DNA of 64,000 nucleotides from CAYVRJ01 sp964453645. Its GTDB lineage: Bacteria > Bacillota > Clostridia > Christensenellales > JAWKQI01. Both the position numbers and the translations under genes were made by a program. The stretch spans positions 39,676 through 103,675 of the forward strand of contig CAYVRJ010000009.1 of NCBI GenBank assembly GCA_964453645.1, read 5' to 3'. Numbering within the stretch: position 1 is the first letter of the stretch; every line of letters begins with the position of its first letter. Positions 24,351 to 31,664 of this stretch are shown here, piece by piece. Below the pieces are notes generated by a model. It did no database searches. It had not been told where the DNA came from and saw only the letters and a list, made by a program, of their open reading frames with translations.

Positions 24351-26243
24351 CTATCCGTTTTTCTTCAAACGCTTGGCAAAACACAGCAGCGCAAAACAAA
24401 ACCCCAGCAGCAAACTGGCACACCCAATAATCAAAAACAACATAATGGGCGGTTCCACAACCTGCTCCACAATCTCAACCTTACACTCGGCTGGTGCATT
24501 CCCCTCTGCCGTCTTGGGGAATAAATCCACCAACTTTTCATCAAAAATCACAAACTGGTTCTTGGCAACGTTACCCCGTGCCAAATAAAACGTCACATTG
24601 CTGCCCACCTTCGTCAACACTTCTTCCGTCATGTTCAGCTTGTAGTTGTGCTTGCCTTCATTCAGCGAATTACCCGAAATATTCTTGAACCACACCGGGT
24701 AGTACTTGTTGAACGGATCATCGCTGTTGCAGGCTAATATGGCAATGTCGTTGTAGTCGGTGGAGGGAATGTCGTTGATGTGGGTGTTTAACTCAAAGTT
24801 TAACCGATATCCAACGCTGGTGTTTAACTCCACGTTCGATACAGCACTCTCCACCCTGTAAGGGCTCTCGTATACGCCGGTTTGCCCGTTATCGTCAAAG
24901 GTTGTGAGCCGAAGGAAATAATCCCCCGTTGCTAAATAGTTGTTATAGGTGGAATATTCGTAGAGCAGGGCAAGCTTGTTTAACTGGTTGTCATAATAAT
25001 AACAAAGGCCAGGCTCCCGGAGTAAAAAAAGCCATCCAAAATCGTATTGCGGTCTGCCGTTTAACTCAAATATGGTTTGATACACGGTAAACCCTGCGGG
25101 ATCCAACACCTCCAAGTGGGTGAAATCCCCCGTCAGCTTTGGCAGATCAAAATAAATGGGTGAAAGGTTTTTGTCGGGTAGTTCGGGTGCTGCACTCATA
25201 CCGATTGCGTTACTCACGGTGTAGAGGGCTTTCTCGTCGCTCTTTTGCAAGGGCTGGGGCACGGGGTATTCCCCCGCAAGTTTTGCAGCTTGATATAAAT
25301 TAATTAAACCCGAGCCGTAGGTTCTCTCAGACATATCCCCGCTCAGGGTTGCAGTTTCATAGAGGATGTCCATTATGTCGGACAATCGCAGGTGAGGGTA
25401 TTTAGACTTGAGCAGCGCCACACAGCCGCTCACCACCGGTGCGGCCATGGATGTGCCCGAAAGATATTGATAGTCGCCGTACTTGGATTCGTTTTGCAGA
25501 TATTCTACGCCATCCTCGTTGACCACGGAAGAAAAGATGTCCACCCCCGGTGCGGAAATGTTCACCTGCCAGCCATAGTTCGAGAAATAGGCGAGTTGTT
25601 CTTGATCGTTCACGGCAGCAACCGAAATCACCCCCGGCAGATCGGCGGGTTGTGAAGTTTTGGACTTCATGTCGTTGCCCATGGCACACACAACGATGAT
25701 GCCGGCGGCAGTGGCCTTGCGCACAGCGGTGTCGATGTTGGGGTCGTAATTTTCTGAACCCAAGCTCAAGTTAATGATATCCACATTGTTTTCAACGGCC
25801 AGCTCGATGCCCCGGGCAATGCTCACCAAAGATTCCATACCCGAGGTGTCCAGTGCCCGAATGTCTAAGAGGGAGACCCCCGGTGCGATACCGATGTCAA
25901 TGGAATCCACGGGACTTTTTCCGCAGATAATACCCGCAACGTGGGTGCCGTGGCAATCGATTTTTGTTGTATCCCAAGTGCAGTTGTCCGTGTGGATCAC
26001 TTCGGTGTTTGAAAACACATCGATATGCTTGACAACCGCCCCTGTGAGGGCTTTGTGCTTGCAGTCGATACCCGTGTCGATGACGGCCACGGTGATATTG
26101 GAACGACCCTTGCCCAAGAGTTTTCTCGCTTCGTCAAATCCGATGGACTTTAAATGTCCGCCGGGGGCGATGTCGTAGGCGGACACAGTGACAGGCAGCA
26201 AGAAGAGAAGGGCAAGAATGAGGAGTGTACCTCTTTTTAACAT
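24351..26243 (-). CDS. Secreted, membrane-anchored S8 subtilisin-like protease
   Basis: The 630-residue protease has an N-terminal signal peptide (about 1-22). The catalytic domain carries Asp56 in AVIDTG, His98 in HGTHVAG and Ser in SGTSMAAP near 270. A long beta-rich C-terminal region of unknown type follows. A final membrane helix (about 600-622) ends in a basic KRLKKNG tail, so the protease should face outward and stay bound to the membrane. The start at 26243 is chosen because GGAGG sits 5 nt upstream. It follows ricT behind a copy of the leader element. Confidence 0.92.
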   Translation of the reverse strand: MLKRGTLLILALLFLLPVTVSAYDIAPGGHLKSIGFDEARKLLGKGRSNITVAVIDTGIDCKHKALTGAVVKHIDVFSNTEVIHTDNCTWDTTKIDCHGTHVAGIICGKSPVDSIDIGIAPGVSLLDIRALDTSGMESLVSIARGIELAVENNVDIINLSLGSENYDPNIDTAVRKATAAGIIVVCAMGNDMKSKTSQPADLPGVISVAAVNDQEQLAYFSNYGWQVNISAPGVDIFSSVVNEDGVEYLQNESKYGDYQYLSGTSMAAPVVSGCVALLKSKYPHLRLSDIMDILYETATLSGDMSERTYGSGLINLYQAAKLAGEYPVPQPLQKSDEKALYTVSNAIGMSAAPELPDKNLSPIYFDLPKLTGDFTHLEVLDPAGFTVYQTIFELNGRPQYDFGWLFLLREPGLCYYYDNQLNKLALLYEYSTYNNYLATGDYFLRLTTFDDNGQTGVYESPYRVESAVSNVELNTSVGYRLNFELNTHINDIPSTDYNDIAILACNSDDPFNKYYPVWFKNISGNSLNEGKHNYKLNMTEEVLTKVGSNVTFYLARGNVAKNQFVIFDEKLVDLFPKTAEGNAPAECKVEIVEQVVEPPIMLFLIIGCASLLLGFCFALLCFAKRLKKNG

Positions 26244-26301
26244 GAAATCCTCCATTCCGCCGTTTCACTTGCGGCACAAATAGCTATTAGAAAATCTTTC
26301 A
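26244..26301 (-). repeat. Leader element copy c (before the subtilase gene)
   Basis: The copy runs from GAAAGATTTTC through CTATTTGTGCCGCAAG to ACGGCGGAATGGAGG. It is the best match to the family consensus and directly supplies the GGAGG site of the protease. Confidence 0.65.
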
Positions 26302-26313
26302 CGTGCATCCTCA

Positions 26314-27183
26314 CTAATCTAATATGGATTTAATTTCTTCATCCACAACCACAACGTCCACTTCCCGCTCGGTTTCCTTAAACTTAATTTCTTCAATCTT
26401 ATATTCGTGGATGGCAAAGGTTCCGTCGGGTAGAGCCACTTTCACTTTGGTTTTTTCGGTGAGCACGTTGTTCTCCAGAACAATGCCTTTACCCGCAGGA
26501 GTGCGGACCGAACTGTTGATCCGGGGCATTTTGCGCCGCTGCTGCTCGTATTGCTCCTGTTCGTAATTTAAGCAGCACATGAGGCGGCTGCACAGCCCCG
26601 AAATTTTTGTGGGGGAGAGGGAGAGATTTTGCTCCTTGGCCATTTTAATGGAAACCGATTGAAAGTCCCCCAAGAAGCTGGCACAGCAGGCAGGGCGGCC
26701 GCAGGGGCCAAGGCCACCGATCATCTTGGATTGATCCCGTACGCCGATTTGCCGAAGCTCAATGCGGGTGCGGAACACCGAAGCCAAATCCTTCACCAGT
26801 TCTCTAAAATCCACCCTGGTTTCGGCTGTAAAATAAAAGATAATTTTGTTGCCGTCGAAGGTATATTCCACTTCGGTGAGTTTCATCTCCATGTTGTGTT
26901 TGGCTATTTTCTCAAGGGCAATGTTGTACGCCTCTTTTTCTCTGCGCTTATTGTCCTCGTGGCGTTTGTCGTCCTTTGGGGTGGCCTTGCGGATTACTTC
27001 CTTAAAGGGTTTGGGCACTTGATTGTCGGGTTTTTCCCGGACGGGCAGCACCACTTCCCCATATTCCACCCCCCGCACCGTTTCCACGATGGCGTGATCC
27101 CCGGCTTCGAAGGAATACTCCCCGGGAGAAAAATAATATATCTTTCCGGCACGCTTAAAGCGTATTCCTATTACTTTTGTCAT
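26314..27183 (-). CDS. ricT: RicT/YaaT, PSP1-domain protein
   Basis: The 289-residue protein is RicT (YaaT), known in Bacillus subtilis as part of the RicA-RicF-RicT complex that acts with RNase Y in mRNA maturation and in Spo0A activation. The PSP1 domain covers about 60-145. The cysteine-rich part GPCGRPACCASFL and CSRLMCC (about 160-210) binds an Fe-S cluster in the known complex. The ATG at 27183 is used because GGAGG lies 6 nt upstream. It overlaps the holB end by 29 nt. Confidence 0.93.
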   Translation of the reverse strand: MTKVIGIRFKRAGKIYYFSPGEYSFEAGDHAIVETVRGVEYGEVVLPVREKPDNQVPKPFKEVIRKATPKDDKRHEDNKRREKEAYNIALEKIAKHNMEMKLTEVEYTFDGNKIIFYFTAETRVDFRELVKDLASVFRTRIELRQIGVRDQSKMIGGLGPCGRPACCASFLGDFQSVSIKMAKEQNLSLSPTKISGLCSRLMCCLNYEQEQYEQQRRKMPRINSSVRTPAGKGIVLENNVLTEKTKVKVALPDGTFAIHEYKIEEIKFKETEREVDVVVVDEEIKSILD

Positions 27184-28003
27184 GTACAACCTCCAGTATA
27201 TTGATGAACATTGCGTCCACGGTTATGCGCACGTTGGCGTTTTGTTTGATGGCATTTGCTGTATAATCGATGATGTCCCACAGGGCGATCAGCTCTTTTG
27301 GAGCATATTTCTTTGCCGTCCTTTGAAGCATGGGCAGAAAATCTATGTTTTTCACAAACTCTGCCGTTTCAAAAGTGAGTAGCATGTCCAAAAAGGCGCT
27401 CTTCATAATCTCCAAGGCAGTTTGGGTTTTATCCTTAATGCCCTCGAAATACGTGCTGTGGGCGCTGAACGCATATGTATTAGTATTACATATTTTCTCA
27501 ACGATTGCAAAGACATTTTGACGGATTTCAAAAAAATCCTCGTCCTCGTTTAAGGTTAGGGCGAAGAGCGCATATCCACCGCTCAAGCGGCAGAGTAGTT
27601 CTGAGCGCTGCTCATCCACCCCTGCCCCCAGCACTCTTTGCAAGCAGTCCGGGTCGGGCTTAAGTTTTACAATACGGCACCGGGAGAGCACCGTTGCAAG
27701 CAGGCTTAAGTTTTCGCTGAGTAAAAGGATGGACGAGTTGTCCGGGGGTTCCTCCAACACCTTGAGCAGTGCGTTTTGGGCTTGCACCGTCATGGTGTGG
27801 GCGTCGTGTATCACGGCAATGTTCATATCTCCGTCAAAAGATTTGTTCGCCAAAAAGGGATGGATTTTGCGCACATCGTCCACTTTAATGGTCTTTTCCT
27901 CCGTTTCAATGTGGAGGATATTTTTGTGCCCCAAAGCCATGGTTTGAAAGTGGTTCTCCCGCACGCACCGATGGGGGCAGTGGATCAACTGTGTTCCAAG
28001 CAT
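27155..28003 (-). CDS. holB: DNA polymerase III delta' subunit, N-terminally short
   Basis: The 282-residue protein is the clamp-loader delta' subunit by IKVDDVRKI, the stretch NALLKVLEEPPDNSSILLL near 75-95, SRCR, and the helical C-terminus. Typical proteins are 320-340 residues and begin with about 45 residues holding a (sometimes inactive) P-loop. Here those are missing. The frame begins with a degenerate zinc-site remnant (CPHRC) right after an in-frame TAA, inside the last codons of tmk. The rest of the frame is intact. It may be a functional trimmed form or a damaged gene. Confidence 0.8.
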   Translation of the reverse strand: MLGTQLIHCPHRCVRENHFQTMALGHKNILHIETEEKTIKVDDVRKIHPFLANKSFDGDMNIAVIHDAHTMTVQAQNALLKVLEEPPDNSSILLLSENLSLLATVLSRCRIVKLKPDPDCLQRVLGAGVDEQRSELLCRLSGGYALFALTLNEDEDFFEIRQNVFAIVEKICNTNTYAFSAHSTYFEGIKDKTQTALEIMKSAFLDMLLTFETAEFVKNIDFLPMLQRTAKKYAPKELIALWDIIDYTANAIKQNANVRITVDAMFINILEVVHDKSNRNTL

Positions 28004-28602
28004 GTCTTAAGCTTTGCCTTAATTTTTTCGTGGGTTTGATTTTTAGAACCCGATACGTCAATCAGCTCGAAGCGATCGTATTTTTCTGCCAAGTGCAAAA
28101 ACCCCTCGAACACCCTCTGATAAAAGGTTTCTTCCTCTTGTTCCATCCTGTCCCGCACAGGGTTTCTGCGCTTTCGGTGAAAGGACTTGTTTGGGTCTAA
28201 GTAGAGGAAAAAGGTTTTGTGGGGCAGTAGTCCGTTTAGGGCAAAGGCGTTGATGTCCATTACAGCATCTAAACCTAAGTTGCGCCCAAACCCCTGATAC
28301 GCTAAGCTGGAGTCCAAGAACCGATCGCATATGACGATCTTATTCTTATTTAAGGCGGGTAAGATCACTTCCTCCACGTGTTGTGCCCGAGCTGCTGCAA
28401 AGAGCAGGGCTTCCGCCCGGGGCGTGATTGTACTTTGGGTGCCGAGCAGCATCTCCCGCAGTGTTTCGGACAGGGCACAGCCCCCCGGCTCCCGGGTGAG
28501 CACCACGTCGTGCCCAAGGGAGGTTAAGTAATCGTATATCAATTTAATTTGGGTGGATTTACCCGCCCCATCCATTCCTTCAAAGGTGAAAAATTTACCC
28601 AT
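27985..28602 (-). CDS. tmk: Thymidylate kinase
   Basis: The 205-residue kinase phosphorylates dTMP. It has the P-loop FEGMDGAGKST at about 5-15, the DR motif in CDRFLDSSLAYQG near 95, and a lid region with RKRRNPVRDRME. The start at 28602 is chosen because the family starts MGKFFTFEG; upstream residues in the same frame are an artefact of the decarboxylase gene. It is 2 nt downstream of the decarboxylase stop and overlaps holB by 19 nt. Confidence 0.95.
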   Translation of the reverse strand: MGKFFTFEGMDGAGKSTQIKLIYDYLTSLGHDVVLTREPGGCALSETLREMLLGTQSTITPRAEALLFAAARAQHVEEVILPALNKNKIVICDRFLDSSLAYQGFGRNLGLDAVMDINAFALNGLLPHKTFFLYLDPNKSFHRKRRNPVRDRMEQEEETFYQRVFEGFLHLAEKYDRFELIDVSGSKNQTHEKIKAKLKTCLEHS

Positions 28603-28604
28603 GT

Positions 28605-29999
28605 CTACTCCGTCACATACATTTTGTTGTCTAAAAGCCCGATGATGTCGTACCCCTCGGCGGAAGCGGCGAGAATATAGTCGCACACGTCTGCGCAAAT
28701 CTCCTGTCCGGGTATGATTGCCGGAATGCCGGGAGGATATACCGTGACACTCTCCTTGGCGATCCTGCCCTCGCAAAACTCGATGGGCAGATACTTCCCC
28801 TTGGCATAAAACGCTTGGGTGGGCGTTATTTTGTTAAAGGTGAGGGGCAGGGTGTATGGGTCGAAGGTGTACTCCGCCCTGCCCAAAGGAAGTGCGTTGA
28901 GGCTTTCGCACAGGGCCATGAGTTTTTCTTGCCCGTCTGCAATGGAGAGCAGCAATAAGATGTGTTTTCCATCGGCTAACTCCACAAAAAAACCTTGCTC
29001 CATCAAGTGCTCCCTTGCTAAGAAACCGCTGATTCCCCGCATAGACACGTCGATCAACACCCGAGTGAAGTCGTGGTACACTGCACCGTTGTTGGGCACG
29101 AAGTCGTAGAGCGGGAGATACAGGGTGCTGTCCAAATTGTTTGCAAATTCCGCTACCGCCGATGCTAGCGAAAAGATGTTGGCTTGCCCCACATCACCCA
29201 TATACGCAATGGCGTAATCGATGGAGGAGAGTAATATATAAGAAGGGCTGGTGGTCATAAACAATTTAAAACTCTGCTCCATGTCCTTGGTGCTAATCAG
29301 GGAGTCGTACCCCAGGCACAGGGCACTGCACTGGTTCATGGCAGGCAAAGTTTTGTGCAGGCTGTACACCCAAACGTCTGCCCCGCACTCCGCCGGATCG
29401 GGGGGCAGCAGGGAGGAATAGGGAAACGCAGCAGCGTGTGCCGAATCCACAATTAAGGGCATGTTTGCATCGTGGGCGATCCGTGCAATTTCGGATAGAT
29501 CACAGCACAAGCCGAAGTAATTGGGATATGTGATATAAATCCCCTTGGAGTCGGGGTAGTTGATGGTCATTTCTTCGATATCTTTGGGGGATACACAGCC
29601 GATCACTCCACTGTCGCTCATTTGGGTGTTCACAAATACGGGTTTGGCACCCGTTAGGGTTAAACCCGAAACGGCACTCATGTGGCAGTCCCGCCCCATG
29701 ATGAGTTTGTCTCCCGGGCGAAGCAGAGCGTGGAACACGGCGAGAATGGCTGCCGTTGAGCCGTTGACGGAATAATACACTTTTTTTGCATTGATGCGCC
29801 GTGCGTACAGTTCTTGGGATTCCAAGATGGCACCGCTGGGGTTTAAGAGGTTGTCCGCACCGGGAATTTCGGTTAAATCTGCCCGCAGGAGTTCGCCCCC
29901 AAAGAAACCCGTATCGCCCTTGTGGCCGGGCATGTGGAAGCGGTGCTCGTCCTTCACGGATAGCTCTTTAACTTTGGAAAGGATGGGTGTCTCCCGCAT
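28605..29999 (-). CDS. Orn/Lys/Arg decarboxylase family protein
   Basis: The 464-residue PLP enzyme belongs to the short Firmicutes branch of this family (YaaO/SpeA-like), which makes polyamine precursors. It has SVNGSTAAILA near 78, DSAHAAAFPY near 185 with the PLP-ring Asp, and the PLP lysine in SLHKTLPAMNQ near 215. Substrate choice between arginine, lysine and ornithine cannot be read. A promoter with TATAAT is at 30035-30040. It lies first in an apparent operon with tmk, holB and ricT. Confidence 0.9.
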   Translation of the reverse strand: MRETPILSKVKELSVKDEHRFHMPGHKGDTGFFGGELLRADLTEIPGADNLLNPSGAILESQELYARRINAKKVYYSVNGSTAAILAVFHALLRPGDKLIMGRDCHMSAVSGLTLTGAKPVFVNTQMSDSGVIGCVSPKDIEEMTINYPDSKGIYITYPNYFGLCCDLSEIARIAHDANMPLIVDSAHAAAFPYSSLLPPDPAECGADVWVYSLHKTLPAMNQCSALCLGYDSLISTKDMEQSFKLFMTTSPSYILLSSIDYAIAYMGDVGQANIFSLASAVAEFANNLDSTLYLPLYDFVPNNGAVYHDFTRVLIDVSMRGISGFLAREHLMEQGFFVELADGKHILLLLSIADGQEKLMALCESLNALPLGRAEYTFDPYTLPLTFNKITPTQAFYAKGKYLPIEFCEGRIAKESVTVYPPGIPAIIPGQEICADVCDYILAASAEGYDIIGLLDNKMYVTE

Positions 30000-30034
30000 G
30001 GTGTATAATTCCCCAATTTTAAAATTTATTCTAC

Positions 30035-30063
30035 ATTATACCACCCAAACCCGTATTTCACAA
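30035..30063 (-). promoter_or_regulatory. Promoter of the decarboxylase-tmk-holB-ricT operon
   Basis: TTGTGA (30058-30063), a 17-nt spacer and TATAAT (30035-30040) with a TGG extension. Confidence 0.65.
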
Positions 30064-30134
30064 GGTTTTCTTCTACTTGTGTGATTTAATTATGAAAGCA
30101 GAGAAATATAGTTTAGAATTAAAGAATTAAGGCA

Positions 30135-30163
30135 TTGACAGAGCGATAGGAAAAATATATAAT
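30135..30163 (+). promoter_or_regulatory. Promoter of antitoxin RNA 2
   Basis: A perfect TTGACA-N17-TATAAT. The flanking bases (GAG after the -35 box, AGGAAA in the spacer, AAATA after the -10 box) match those of the antitoxin 1 promoter. Confidence 0.88.
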
Positions 30164-30169
30164 AAATAT

Positions 30170-30258
30170 AAAGAGTGCACCGGGTGAAACGGTTCGCTCC
30201 AGTTATTTAAAAAATAATTTAGAACAGCCGTTCAGCGCTACTTGACGGCTGCTCTTGC
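30170..30258 (+). ncRNA. Antisense antitoxin RNA candidate of locus 2
   Basis: The RNA is predicted to start near 30170 and end at the shared terminator, overlapping the 3' end of toxin mRNA 2. Its 5' stem GAGTGCACCG/CGGTTCGCTC has one internal mismatch and loop GGTGAAA. Compared with locus 1, three pairs differ on both sides, which supports the fold. Confidence 0.72.
30221..30255. terminator. Bidirectional terminator of toxin/antitoxin locus 2
   Basis: AGAACAGCCGT (30221-30231) pairs with ACGGCTGCTCT (30245-30255) with one mismatch. T-rich runs follow on both strands (a TTTTTT run some nt beyond on the minus strand, TTGCTTTT on the plus strand). Confidence 0.78.
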
Positions 30259-30260
30259 TT

Positions 30261-30350
30261 TTATCGGTTCTTTAGTTGCTTAATTGCAACGATCAGAGCG
30301 ATAACGGATACTAGAAGATGAAGCAGACTTACTGCTAAATTCATATCCAT
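30261..30350 (-). CDS. Small membrane peptide, type I toxin candidate (locus 2)
   Basis: The 29-residue peptide is identical to the locus 1 peptide except Ser for Asn at position 8. The two reading frames differ at 5 of 90 bases. It has one hydrophobic helix and the basic tail KQLKNR. A second ATG one codon upstream (30353) is created by a single base difference and could also serve. The ribosome binding site GGGGGTGAT is inside a hairpin (30358-30378). An Xre-type regulator gene lies 42 nt upstream of its promoter and points the same way. Toxicity is inferred from architecture. Confidence 0.78.
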   Translation of the reverse strand: MDMNLAVSLLHLLVSVIALIVAIKQLKNR

Positions 30351-30355
30351 CATAT

Positions 30356-30378
30356 CACCCCCAATCTTTGTATTGGGG
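30356..30378 (-). promoter_or_regulatory. Hairpin sequestering the toxin 2 ribosome binding site
   Basis: On the minus strand CCCCAAT (30372-30378) pairs perfectly with ATTGGGG (30359-30365) around a 6-nt loop, masking the GGGGGTGAT site. Compare the T-G wobble in locus 1, which is C-G here. Confidence 0.65.
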
Positions 30379-30420
30379 AGCACAACCGTCCACCCAGGGC
30401 ACTCTTATAGGGTATATTTT

Positions 30421-30449
30421 ACAATACCATATTTCGACAAATAATGCAA
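30421..30449 (-). promoter_or_regulatory. Promoter of toxin gene 2
   Basis: TTGCAT (30444-30449), 17 nt, TATTGT (30421-30426) with a TGG extension, as at locus 1. Confidence 0.7.
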
Positions 30450-30490
30450 CAAAATACTATCTTTATTAATCTTATGCAAAAAAGGTATTA

Positions 30491-30685
30491 TCAAATATCC
30501 AAAAGGTCTTTGGAAGAAACATGAAATAACTTACAAATCTGCACAAATGTATCAATATCCATTTGCCGCCTTCGGGTCTCGTACAGCCCGTAAACCGATT
30601 GGCTCAATCCCAGTTTGAGACTCAACTCCACTTGGGTCAATCGATGCTTCTTTCGTAAGATTTTGATTCTATCTATATAATCCAT
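30491..30685 (-). CDS. Small Xre-family HTH transcriptional regulator
   Basis: The 64-residue protein is a bare Cro/C1-type helix-turn-helix: IKILRKKHRLTQVELSLKLG for helices 1-2, SQSVYGLYETRRR for the recognition helix, and DTFVQICKLFHVSSKDLLDI at the end. No dimerisation or sensor domain follows. It is divergent from a 53-residue gene across about 100 nt that holds a promoter, so it may regulate that gene, itself or the toxin gene downstream. Confidence 0.85.
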   Translation of the reverse strand: MDYIDRIKILRKKHRLTQVELSLKLGLSQSVYGLYETRRRQMDIDTFVQICKLFHVSSKDLLDI

Positions 30686-30729
30686 GTATTCACCTCAAAA
30701 AAATTTTACTATCAAATTAAAAAACCGTA

Positions 30730-30758
30730 TTGAAAACATGCAAATAGTATGATAAAAT
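30730..30758 (+). promoter_or_regulatory. Promoter of the small gene at 30787
   Basis: TTGAAA (30730-30735), 17 nt, TAAAAT (30753-30758), 28 nt before the ATG. It lies in the divergent gap next to the Xre gene. Confidence 0.55.
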
Positions 30759-30786
30759 AATTCAAAATGTATGAAATAAGAGTTGT

Positions 30787-30948
30787 ATGGACAATTTTTT
30801 GATGAGTTTATCAGAAAAACAAATAGAAGAAATAAAAGCAATTACGCAATTGCTTTTATTAAAAGAATTCAATACTAATGAAGAATCGTGCTATAATGAT
30901 TTTCAGTTTATTCTAAACATGCTAAATAAGCAAAACAAAGAGAACTGA
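30787..30948 (+). CDS. Small unknown protein next to the Xre regulator
   Basis: I do not recognise this 53-residue protein. It starts MDNFLMSLSEKQIEEIKAIT and is predicted to be mostly helical and charged, with leucine-rich stretches. It has a plausible promoter but only a weak ribosome binding site (AAGAG). The gene is more AT-rich than its neighbours, like the Xre gene, which hints that the pair was acquired together. It could be a small partner or anti-repressor of the Xre protein; that is inference only. Confidence 0.5.
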   Translation: MDNFLMSLSEKQIEEIKAITQLLLLKEFNTNEESCYNDFQFILNMLNKQNKEN

Positions 30949-30973
30949 ATAAACTGATTAAAAGTATTCACGG

Positions 30974-31432
30974 TTACCCTTCATATTCCGTATACTGTTC
31001 GGCAACAATATCTGCTTCGCTTAAAAGATGAATGGCAAATTCGTCGGGGTAGGGGTGCAAATACACCACTCGGGAAATACCCGCATTGATGATCATTTTT
31101 GTGCAAATGGCACAGGGCTGATGGGTGCAATAAAGCGTTGCTCCGTCGATGGAAACGCCCATCTTAGCCGCCTGAATGATGGCGTTTTGTTCCGCATGAA
31201 TGCCGTAACACAACTCGTGGCGAGTGCCGCTGGCAATACCCTGCTTGCGGCGAATGCACTCTCCTCGCTCCTTACAGCTTTTAATGCCCGCAGGTGCCCC
31301 GTTGTACCCGGTGGTGAGAATGCGCTTGTCTAAAACAATCACGGCACCAATGGCACGGTTCTCGCAAAAGCAACTGCTCCAATGGGCAATTTCGCAGGTG
31401 AGATCCATAAACCGTTTGTCCCATTTATCCAA
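30974..31432 (-). CDS. dCMP deaminase family protein (ComEB-type)
   Basis: The 152-residue zinc enzyme has the deaminase motifs HAEQNAII (His and catalytic Glu) and PCAICTKM (two Cys), plus a second Cys-rich part FCENR/SCKERGECIRR. It matches ComEB/dCMP deaminases that make dUMP for thymidylate synthesis. The start is a TTG at 31432 with GAGGAGG 8-9 nt upstream. The longer frame upstream runs into the tRNA-Gly gene and is not coding. Confidence 0.9.
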   Translation of the reverse strand: MDKWDKRFMDLTCEIAHWSSCFCENRAIGAVIVLDKRILTTGYNGAPAGIKSCKERGECIRRKQGIASGTRHELCYGIHAEQNAIIQAAKMGVSIDGATLYCTHQPCAICTKMIINAGISRVVYLHPYPDEFAIHLLSEADIVAEQYTEYEG

Positions 31433-31462
31433 AGCACAAACCCTCCTCTTTGTAATAAAAGA

Positions 31463-31533
31463 AGCGGGTGATGGGAATCGAACCCACGTAGCCGGCTTGG
31501 GAAGCCGGTGCTCTGCCATTGAGCTACACCCGC
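31463..31533 (-). tRNA. tRNA-Gly (anticodon CCC)
   Basis: The acceptor stem GCGGGTG/CACCCGC, D arm, anticodon stem CCGGC/GCCGG with loop TTCCCAA, and T arm with GGTTCGATTCC are all present. The discriminator base is T and no CCA is encoded. Confidence 0.96.
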
Positions 31534-31542
31534 ATATATATT

Positions 31543-31571
31543 ATTTTATTACTGTATATGTCGTTTGTCAA
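31543..31571 (-). promoter_or_regulatory. Promoter of tRNA-Gly
   Basis: TTGACA (31566-31571), 17 nt, TAAAAT (31543-31548), ending 9 nt from the tRNA 5' end. Confidence 0.75.
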
Positions 31572-31611
31572 CTGTTTCAACAGCCATTGGTTGGTTATAT
31601 TTTAAACTTAG

Positions 31612-31642
31612 TAAAAAAGAAGGGGGATTGCTCGTCCCCCTT
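31612..31642 (-). terminator. Terminator of typA made from one repeat module
   Basis: On the minus strand AAGGGGGA and TCCCCCTT form an 8-bp stem around a 7-nt loop CGAGCAA, followed by CTTTTTT. The hairpin is the same module as in the large repeat blocks, here alone with a T-run. Confidence 0.8.
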
Positions 31643-31664
31643 GCGAATGTATCTGACAAATTTT

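Noticed and set aside
28603..28776. N-terminal extension of tmk by 58 residues
   Set aside because: It is the decarboxylase gene read in another frame, basic and without homology; the family starts at MGKFFTFEG.
31433..31519. N-terminal extension of the deaminase
   Set aside because: This part overlaps the tRNA-Gly gene; a TTG start with GAGGAGG fits better.
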